A program made the translations under genes and the position numbers. This document shows, piece by piece, positions 7,226 through 12,545 of a stretch of DNA of 17,599 bases. Position 1 is the first letter of the stretch; each line of letters starts with the position of its first letter. Source of the stretch: DATBAK01 sp038240075 (GTDB lineage: Bacteria; Actinomycetota; Acidimicrobiia; IMCC26256; PALSA-610); NCBI GenBank assembly GCA_038240075.1, contig JBBSEC010000094.1, positions 1-17,599 on the forward strand, in the 5' to 3' direction. The notes under the pieces are model-generated. The model was not told the DNA's origin. It made no database searches and was given only the letters and a program-made list of their open reading frames with translations.

Positions 7226-7678
7226 ATGCCGTCCTCACCATCGAACGAGGCCGCGGCCCCGCCGCCCGATCGATTCCTGATCGTTTCGCGGTCGTGCCGG
7301 ATCCCGCTCGATGAGCTCGAATGGCGCTTCACGGGCAGCGGTGGCCCCGGTGGGCAGCACGCGAACACCGCGAACACCCGCGTCGAGCTGCGGTTCGACA
7401 TTGAGGGCTCACCGTCGCTCGGACCCCGCCAGCGGACCCGGCTGATCGAACGGCTCGGACCGACGGTGCGCGTCGTTGCGTCCGACGAACGGTCGCAGAG
7501 TCGCAACCGCGCCCTCGCGCTCGACCGGATGCGCGACCGGTTGGCGGCCGCGCTGCACGTGGAGGCACCCCGGCACGCGACGCGTCCGACGCGTGCCGCG
7601 AAGCAACGCCGGCTCGACGAGAAGCGGCACCGCTCCGACACCAAGCGGGCGCGGCAATCACCGCGGGACTCGGATTGA
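7226..7678 (+). CDS. arfB: Alternative ribosome-rescue factor ArfB (peptidyl-tRNA hydrolase, YaeJ)
   Basis: A 150-residue member of the class I release-factor-like family without a codon-recognition domain. ArfB enters stalled ribosomes that lack a stop codon and hydrolyses peptidyl-tRNA. The GGQ catalytic loop is seen as GSGGPGGQHANTANTRVELR, with GGQ at 42-44. The C-terminal tail is strongly basic (PTRAAKQRRLDEKRHRSDTK, then more Arg/Lys), as in E. coli ArfB, where the tail occupies the empty mRNA channel. The N-terminal ~15 residues (SSPSNEAAAPPP) are a non-conserved extension. Length is as expected (about 140). The ATG at 7226 is supported by TAGTCT six nt upstream. The channel-like gene follows after 25 bp and is probably co-transcribed. 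Confidence 0.93.
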   Translation: MPSSPSNEAAAPPPDRFLIVSRSCRIPLDELEWRFTGSGGPGGQHANTANTRVELRFDIEGSPSLGPRQRTRLIERLGPTVRVVASDERSQSRNRALALDRMRDRLAAALHVEAPRHATRPTRAAKQRRLDEKRHRSDTKRARQSPRDSD

Positions 7679-7703
7679 GGCGGGAGACCCGGAGCGCGCG
7701 GTC

Positions 7704-8801
7704 GTGATCATCGCGCGCATCGCGGCCGGGATCGCGGGCGGAGCGGCGGTCGTCGTCGTGATCGACGCGGCCATCCGCACGTTCGTGTTGCCGCGCGGCG
7801 CGACCGTCACGTTCACGCGGTTGATCTCGCGCTGCTCGCGGGTGATCTTCGGCATCTTCGCCCGTCCCGCGGCGAGCTACGAGCAGCGCGACCGTGTCAT
7901 GGCGCTCTACGCGCCGGTGACGATGCTGCTGTTGCCCGCGGTGTGGCTCGGCTGTGTCTTCGCGGCGTTTGCCGGGATCTTCTGGGCGGTCGAATCGGTC
8001 GCGTGGAGCGAAGCCTTTCGGTTGAGTGGATCGGCGCTCTTGACGCTGGGATTCGACACGCCGCGCCACTTCGGTCCGATGCTCCTGACGTTCCTCGAGG
8101 CGGCGCTCGGTCTCGGCCTCCTCGCGATGTTGATCTCCTATCTGCCCACGATCTACAGCTCGTTCTCCCGCCGCGAGGTCGCGGTCACGCAGCTTGCGGT
8201 GCGCGCGGGGACGCCGCCGTCGCCGACCGAGATGCTCATCCGGGCGCACCGCACCGGGTTCGCGGACCGGCTCGACCCGCTGTGGCAGCAGTGGGAGCTC
8301 TGGTTCGTCGAAGTCGAGGAGACGCACACGTCGATCGCCCTCCTGTCGTTCTTCCGTTCGCCGCATCCCGGGCGTTCGTGGATCACCGCCTCGGGGGCGG
8401 TGCTCGACACCGCCGCGTTGCGGCTCGCCGTGCTCGACATCGACTGGACGCCCGACGCGGCGACGTGCATCCGCGCCGGCTACCTCGCGCTGCGCTCGGT
8501 TGCCGATCTGTTCGGCATTCCGTACGACAAGGAGCCCGGTCCCGACGATCCGATCAGCGTCACGCAGTCGGAGTTCTTCGACGTGTACGACCGCCTCGTC
8601 GCGGCGGGTGTGCCGGTCAAGCCCGATCGCGAGCAGGCGTGGCGCGACTTCGCGGGCTGGCGCGTGAACTACGACACGGTGCTGCTCACGCTGGCCGGGC
8701 TGGTGATGGCTCCGTACGCGCTGTGGTCGTCGGATCGTTCGCCCGCACGCCGGCACCGTCCGCCGATCGTTCTGCCGAGGTTCCGTCGGACGACCGATTG
8801 A
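7704..8801 (+). CDS. Channel-like integral membrane protein with a large C-terminal cytosolic domain
   Basis: 365 residues from a GTG at 7704, chosen because GGAG lies 9 nt upstream and the protein then starts directly at the first membrane helix. Three hydrophobic helices are visible: about 5-28, 68-96 and 123-147. Between the last two lies a short re-entrant-type segment (SGSALLTLGFDTP, 108-120). The helix-pore-helix arrangement and the TLGF tetrapeptide resemble the pore of two-helix potassium channels (TVGYG), but the filter is not canonical, so ion selectivity is a guess. The remaining ~215 residues are soluble and unrecognised, with well-formed blocks such as SRREVAVTQLAVRAG, VEETHTSIALL and GWRVNYDTVLL. 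It probably belongs to an uncharacterised actinobacterial family. Its last 116 bp overlap the end of the convergent esterase gene, and its stop codon lies in a 15-bp tandem repeat. Confidence 0.75.
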   Translation: MIIARIAAGIAGGAAVVVVIDAAIRTFVLPRGATVTFTRLISRCSRVIFGIFARPAASYEQRDRVMALYAPVTMLLLPAVWLGCVFAAFAGIFWAVESVAWSEAFRLSGSALLTLGFDTPRHFGPMLLTFLEAALGLGLLAMLISYLPTIYSSFSRREVAVTQLAVRAGTPPSPTEMLIRAHRTGFADRLDPLWQQWELWFVEVEETHTSIALLSFFRSPHPGRSWITASGAVLDTAALRLAVLDIDWTPDAATCIRAGYLALRSVADLFGIPYDKEPGPDDPISVTQSEFFDVYDRLVAAGVPVKPDREQAWRDFAGWRVNYDTVLLTLAGLVMAPYALWSSDRSPARRHRPPIVLPRFRRTTD

Positions 8802-10143
8802 CCGCGCCGCGATTGACCGCCCCGCGATTGACCGCCCACGCGGCGAAGCGCTCGATGCGGTCGACGGCCTGCAGGCTGCGGATCGACGGGAACACGTCGA
8901 ACGCGTGGTGGGTACCGGGCAGCTCGGCGTAGGCGACCGGCTCGGTCGAGACTGCTCGGAGCAGACCGACGAACGAGCGGGCCTCCTCGACCGGCGCGAG
9001 CGTGTCGAGCTCGCCGTGCACGACGAAGCACGGAGGAACGCCGTCGCGAACGTGACTCATCGGCGACGCGAGGTCGAAGTCGGAAAGATGGTCGTCGCGC
9101 ATCAGCTTCACGATGTGCCGTTCGAGCGAACGGCGCAGCGGGTCGCGGCGCCCGCGAATGCCGTCGCGATCGGTGAAGTCGTACACCGCGTACATCGGCA
9201 CGAACGCACGGACCGACGTGTCGACCGATTCGAACCCGGGCTGGAAGCGGGCGTCGTTCGCGGTGAGCCCGAGCATCGCGGTGAGGTGGCCGCCGGCCGA
9301 GCCACCGGTGACGACGATGCGGTCGGGGTCGCCGCCGTACTCGCCGATGTGCTCCTTCACCCACGCGAGTGCGCGTTTGCAGTCGAGGAGATGGTCGGGC
9401 CAGGTGGCTCGCGGTGAGAGCCGGTAGTTGATGGCGACACAGATCCAGCCGTGCTGCGCGAACTGGTACATGAGCGGCAGGCCCTGCTGCTCCTTCGCGC
9501 CGATCATCCACGCGCCGCCGTGGATCTGCAGGAGCACCGGCGCGCCGGTTCTTCCGGTCGCACTCGCGTGCGCTTCGCCGTTCGCGGTTGCGCTCGGAGC
9601 GGGTGTTGCGATTGCTCCGGTCGCACTCGCGCGCGGTTCGCCGTCGGGACGCTTCGGAGCGTAGATGTCGAGACGGTGACGGCGGTCGCCGTCGTCGACG
9701 TACGCGAGGTTGCGGATCTTCGTCACGCCCGGCCGGCGCGGACTCGGCAGGAGCACGCGGGCCCACGACACGGTCGCACTCGCATGCGCTTCACCGTTCG
9801 GCGCGTCACTGGCCAGCGTGGTTGCGATTGCTCCGAGGGCCGCGTCCATGACCGCGCCGGTGCCGAGCGACACCCGCACGATCCACGCCAGGCCGATCCA
9901 CGAGGCGCCCGTGAGCGCGAGGCCGACGTATCCGGGCCACGAATCGAGTGCGCCGGCCGCGACGAACGCGGCGGTGGCGACGATCTGCCACGCGAGATGA
10001 AAGACCGCGAGCTCGGTGGTGAGCCACGCGGAGAAGAAGCTGAAACCGAGGAGGAACACCGGCCGGCGCCGGGGTCTGAGCGCGTTGAGCGTGAACGCCA
10101 GACCGGCGATCGACGCGATCAGGAACCAACCGGGGGCACTCAC
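8686..10143 (-). CDS. Membrane-anchored alpha/beta hydrolase, Lip/HSL-type esterase
   Basis: About 485 residues. The N-terminal ~100 residues form several hydrophobic helices (FLIASIAGLAFTL; VFLLGFSFFSAWL; IVATAAFVAAGAL; YVGLALTGASWIGLAWIV). The rest is a hormone-sensitive-lipase-like hydrolase: oxyanion motif HGGAW from 208, nucleophile elbow GGSAGGHL with Ser282, Asp380 (HGELD) and His412 or His413 (GTHHAF). It resembles mycobacterial LipC/LipQ, esterases I recall as lying next to triacylglycerol synthase genes; here a WS/DGAT gene is divergent across 57 bp. Oddities: two 21-residue repeats (GAIAT...NGEAHASAT) at 104-124 and 176-196 plus a partial copy (GEPRASAT) at 168-175, and a low-complexity C-terminal tail with three AVNRG-type units that overlaps the channel gene. 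The GTG at 10143 is favoured by CACAAT seven nt upstream; the ATG at 10152 would add three residues. Confidence 0.88.
   Translation of the reverse strand: MSAPGWFLIASIAGLAFTLNALRPRRRPVFLLGFSFFSAWLTTELAVFHLAWQIVATAAFVAAGALDSWPGYVGLALTGASWIGLAWIVRVSLGTGAVMDAALGAIATTLASDAPNGEAHASATVSWARVLLPSPRRPGVTKIRNLAYVDDGDRRHRLDIYAPKRPDGEPRASATGAIATPAPSATANGEAHASATGRTGAPVLLQIHGGAWMIGAKEQQGLPLMYQFAQHGWICVAINYRLSPRATWPDHLLDCKRALAWVKEHIGEYGGDPDRIVVTGGSAGGHLTAMLGLTANDARFQPGFESVDTSVRAFVPMYAVYDFTDRDGIRGRRDPLRRSLERHIVKLMRDDHLSDFDLASPMSHVRDGVPPCFVVHGELDTLAPVEEARSFVGLLRAVSTEPVAYAELPGTHHAFDVFPSIRSLQAVDRIERFAAWAVNRGAVNRGAVNRSSDGTSAERSADGAGVRANDPTTTARTEPSPARPA
8795..8839. repeat. 15-bp tandem repeat (three units) at the channel/esterase convergent junction
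   Basis: Three head-to-tail units: CGATTGACCGCGCCG (8795-8809), CGATTGACCGCCCCG (8810-8824) and CGATTGACCGCCCAC (8825-8839). Each contains TGA in the channel frame, so the true stop (8799-8801) is backed by two more in-frame stops. On the other strand the units encode AVNRG, AVNRG, AVNRS in the esterase tail. The 15-bp unit keeps both frames intact whatever the copy number. Confidence 0.85.
9555..9619. repeat. 65-bp interspersed repeat, copy 1
   Basis: It begins CGGTCGCACTCGCGTGCG and ends GTTGCGATTGCTCCG. Against the copy at 9771-9835 the first 30 bp differ at two positions, the last 15 bp are identical, the central 20 bp are largely different, and the length is exactly the same. The ends are imperfect inverted repeats (CGGTCGCACTCGC against CGGAGCAATCGC read from the other end). 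It lies inside the esterase gene and encodes residues about 176-196 on the minus strand. Confidence 0.8.
9618..9647. repeat. Partial copy 2 of the 65-bp repeat
   Basis: It starts inside the last two bases of copy 1 with CGGTCGCACTCGCGCGCG, then TTCGCCG, following the left arm of the element for about 27 bp before diverging. No right arm (GTTGCGATTGCTCCG) follows. It encodes the partial peptide GEPRASAT in the esterase. Confidence 0.65.
9771..9835. repeat. 65-bp interspersed repeat, copy 3
   Basis: It begins CGGTCGCACTCGCATGCG and ends GTTGCGATTGCTCCG, with the same length as the copy at 9555-9619 but a different core. It encodes esterase residues about 104-124, in the linker between the membrane helices and the hydrolase domain, in the same reading frame as the other copies. 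Confidence 0.8.
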
Positions 10144-10150
10144 GCCCCAC

Positions 10151-10156
10151 ATTGTG
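10151..10156 (-). promoter_or_regulatory. Putative -10 element (CACAAT) for the esterase gene
   Basis: CACAAT on the minus strand is followed by GTGGGGC (7 nt) and the GTG at 10143. The spacing predicts a leaderless transcript and favours this GTG over the ATG at 10152, which overlaps the hexamer itself. Confidence 0.4.
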
Positions 10157-10187
10157 CACCGGGCGAGCATCGGACCGGCGCGAGTGG

Positions 10188-10193
10188 GAGAAT
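10188..10193 (+). promoter_or_regulatory. Putative -10 element (GAGAAT) for the WS/DGAT gene
   Basis: GAGAAT is followed by GCCGACC (7 nt) and the GTG at 10201. The overlapping GGGAG (10186-10190) could instead be a ribosome binding site about 10 nt before the same GTG; both readings support that start. The ATG at 10192 lies within the hexamer and only 1 nt after GGGAG. Confidence 0.35.
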
Positions 10194-10200
10194 GCCGACC

Positions 10201-11643
10201 GTGCAACGACTCTCAGGTCTCGACGCCGCGTTCCTCGCCATCGAGACACCCACCGCGCACATGCACGTCATGAGCACGGCCGTCCTCGATCCGTCGGCAG
10301 CGCCCACCACCTTCGACGTCGACCGGGTCAAGGACCTGCTGCGGGAACGGATGCATCTGCTCCCGCCGTTCCGCCGGCGGCTGGTGAGCGTTCCGTTCGA
10401 TCTGCACAACCCGCTGTGGGTCGAGGACCCCGATTTCGACATCGACTACCACGTCCGCCGCACGGCGCTGCCGTCGCCGGGTGGTCCGAACGAGCTGGCG
10501 ACGCTCACCGCCGAGATCGCCGGGCGCCCGCTCGACCGCTCGCGACCGCTGTGGGAGCTCTGGTACGTCGAGGGGCTCGAGCAGGGCCGCGTCGCCGTCA
10601 TCTCCAAGGTGCACCATGCCGCGATCGACGGCATGTCGGGTGTCGAGCTCATCGCCAACCTCTACGACTTCGAAGCCGACCCCGCGCCCCGACCCGAGGT
10701 GCTGGCCCCCTCCGACTGGCATCCCGACCACGTGCCGAGCGATCCCGAGCTGCTCGCGCACGCGGTCGCGTCGCTCGCCCGCCAACCGCTGCTCATGGCG
10801 CGGGCCATGCGGCGGCTCGTGCGCTCGGCGACGAGAGTCGTGCAGCGCGCGCGCACCGAGACGACCAACACGGCGATGCCGTTGACCGCGCCCCGGCTCG
10901 CGATGAACGGCACCATCACGCCGCACCGCAAGGTCGCGTTCTCCTCCGTCGCGCTCGCCGACATCAAGATCGTGAAGGACGCGTTCGGTGTGAAGGTGAA
11001 CGACGTCGTGCTCGCGGTGACGGCCGGTGCGCTTCGCACGTACCTCAGCGGGCGGAGTGAGCTGCCCGACCGGCCGCTCGTGGCGACGATCCCCACCTCG
11101 GTGCGCACTGAGGATCAGAAGACCGAGATGGGAAACCGCGTCTCCGCGATGTTCGCGGCGCTTCCCGTCGAGATCGACGACCCGGTCGAGCGGCTGATGG
11201 CGGTGCACCGCTCCACGATCGGCGCGAAGCAGATGCACGAGGACATCGGCGGCAACACGCTGCAGGAGTGGGCCGACCTCGCGTCACCCGCGATCTTCTC
11301 GCGCGCCATGCGCGTGTACTCGAGCCTCCGGCTCGCCGACCGCCACCGCCCGCTGCACAACCTCGTCATCTCCAACGTTCCCGGGCCGCCCTTCCCGCTC
11401 TACTTCGCCGGCGCGCGGCTCGTCGCGATCTACCCGATGGGCCCGATCTTCGACGGCGCGGCGCTCAACCTCACGGTGATGAGCTACCTCGACCACGTCG
11501 ACTTCGGCTTCCTCGTGTGCCGCGAACTCGTTCCCGACGTCGACGACCTCGCCGCCGACGTGCCCGACGCGCTCGCGCAGCTCGTGAAGGCGGCCGAAGC
11601 CCTCGACCGTCCCGGATTCAACCGGGTCGCGCCCAGAAGGTGA
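10201..11643 (+). CDS. Wax ester synthase / acyl-CoA:diacylglycerol acyltransferase (WS/DGAT)
   Basis: 480 residues, the usual size of bacterial WS/DGAT (triacylglycerol synthase) enzymes, which esterify fatty alcohols or diacylglycerol with acyl-CoA to make storage lipid. The catalytic motif HHxxxDG is intact as KVHHAAIDGMSG, with HHAAIDG at 138-144. Other family landmarks are the N-terminus QRLSGLDAAFL, RPLWELW at 115-121, KVNDVVLA in the C-terminal half and ISNVPGPPFPLYFAG. The GTG at 10201 gives the family-typical start (M-x-RLSG-x-D). The enzymes are usually loosely membrane associated; no transmembrane helix is evident. The gene is divergent from a lipase-type esterase and convergent, one base apart, with a PIG-L deacetylase gene. 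Whether it makes triacylglycerol, wax ester or both cannot be told from the sequence. Confidence 0.95.
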   Translation: MQRLSGLDAAFLAIETPTAHMHVMSTAVLDPSAAPTTFDVDRVKDLLRERMHLLPPFRRRLVSVPFDLHNPLWVEDPDFDIDYHVRRTALPSPGGPNELATLTAEIAGRPLDRSRPLWELWYVEGLEQGRVAVISKVHHAAIDGMSGVELIANLYDFEADPAPRPEVLAPSDWHPDHVPSDPELLAHAVASLARQPLLMARAMRRLVRSATRVVQRARTETTNTAMPLTAPRLAMNGTITPHRKVAFSSVALADIKIVKDAFGVKVNDVVLAVTAGALRTYLSGRSELPDRPLVATIPTSVRTEDQKTEMGNRVSAMFAALPVEIDDPVERLMAVHRSTIGAKQMHEDIGGNTLQEWADLASPAIFSRAMRVYSSLRLADRHRPLHNLVISNVPGPPFPLYFAGARLVAIYPMGPIFDGAALNLTVMSYLDHVDFGFLVCRELVPDVDDLAADVPDALAQLVKAAEALDRPGFNRVAPRR

Positions 11644-11644
11644 G

Positions 11645-12433
11645 CTAGGCGAAGAGGTCGTCTTCGCGGATGCCGGGCTCGACGCCCTTGTGGATGAACC
11701 ACTCGTAGCCGAAGGCGCGGCGAAAGATCTCGGGCGGCATCTGCAGGAAGAACGAGTTGTCGTCGATCTGCGATGCGTGTGCGGCCATGGCCGCGCGCTT
11801 CTTGTCGACGAAGTCGGTGACGTCGACCTTGGTCGTGATCACCGATTCCGGAACACCGAGCTCCATCTCGTCGGGATCGGGGCGGTCGACTCCCTCGGGC
11901 ATCTGGTCGCCGAGCTCCTTCATGAGCCCGACGATGTAGTCGTGGTTCATCGTCGCTTCGAAGACCGCGGGCGTGCCCGCGAGCTCGGCGGCGCGGTGGC
12001 CGACGTGGTGCACCTGAATGTGATCGGGGTGTCCGTAGTTGCCGTTGCTGTCGTAGACGGTGAGCACGTCGGCGTCTTCCTCGACGAGGATCGCGGCCAA
12101 CCGTCCCGCGGCCTCCTCGAGGTCGGCCGACGCGAACGACCCCGCGTCGTGCCGGCGCGGATCGTCGGCCATGCCCGAGTCGCGGTAGCCGAGGAACTCG
12201 ATGCGCGAGACGCCGAGGACCTCGCCCGCGGCCGCGACCTCCACGGCCCTGCGGTCGGCGAGCGCTTCACCCTCGCGCAACACGCCGTCGGCGACCTCGC
12301 CGAGCTCGCCTCCGGTCGCCAGGACGAGAACGACCCGGTGCCCAGCCGCCGCGGCTCTCGCCATGACGCCGCCGGTCGCGATCGCCTCGTCGTCGGGATG
12401 GGCGTGGAAGGTGACGAGCGTCTGTGTCTGCAC
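11645..12433 (-). CDS. PIG-L family deacetylase, Mca/MshB-like (mycothiol-related)
   Basis: 262 residues of the GlcNAc-PI de-N-acetylase (PIG-L/LmbE) fold, zinc-dependent amidases that in actinobacteria include MshB (mycothiol biosynthesis) and Mca (mycothiol S-conjugate amidase). The zinc site is clear: AHPDDE at 11-16 (His12, Asp15) and HPDH at 135-138 (His138). Further blocks fit MshB/Mca rather than a generic LmbE: GYRDSGM at 82-88, YDSNGNYGHPDH and AAHASQIDDNSFF. It is slightly shorter than Mca or MshB (about 290-300), so a related detoxification or sugar deacetylase role is also possible. No signal peptide is present, so it is cytosolic. I chose the GTG at 12433: CAGACT lies six nt upstream and the protein then starts directly at the first beta strand. 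An ATG at 12478 would add a Pro-rich, family-atypical N-terminus. Confidence 0.87.
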   Translation of the reverse strand: MQTQTLVTFHAHPDDEAIATGGVMARAAAAGHRVVLVLATGGELGEVADGVLREGEALADRRAVEVAAAGEVLGVSRIEFLGYRDSGMADDPRRHDAGSFASADLEEAAGRLAAILVEEDADVLTVYDSNGNYGHPDHIQVHHVGHRAAELAGTPAVFEATMNHDYIVGLMKELGDQMPEGVDRPDPDEMELGVPESVITTKVDVTDFVDKKRAAMAAHASQIDDNSFFLQMPPEIFRRAFGYEWFIHKGVEPGIREDDLFA

Positions 12434-12439
12434 CGCGCG

Positions 12440-12445
12440 AGTCTG
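12440..12445 (-). promoter_or_regulatory. Putative -10 element (CAGACT) for the PIG-L deacetylase gene
   Basis: CAGACT on the minus strand is followed by CGCGCG (6 nt) and the GTG at 12433. It is the same hexamer and the same spacing as in front of the lipoprotein gene at 7208, which makes a leaderless start plausible in both. Confidence 0.42.
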
Positions 12446-12485
12446 CCAGAGGAGGGGCGGCGGCCCTTCGGTGGCCATGAGTCGC

Positions 12486-12491
12486 TAATGT
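12486..12491 (+). promoter_or_regulatory. Possible -10 element (TAATGT) for the Liv-type importer operon
   Basis: TAATGT fits TAnnnT and lies 54 bp upstream of the substrate-binding protein ATG, which would give a leader of roughly 45-50 nt carrying the strong ribosome binding site at 12534-12540. No clear -35 was found, so this is tentative. Confidence 0.25.
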
Positions 12492-12545
12492 CGCCATTCG
12501 CAACCTGACACGCGCGTCGGGTTTCGGCTTCCTGGGGGGAAACTG

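Noticed and set aside
9555..9835. CRISPR array or direct-repeat/spacer structure
   Set aside because: Only 2.5 copies, repeat arms of unequal length, inside a coding gene, with no cas genes nearby.
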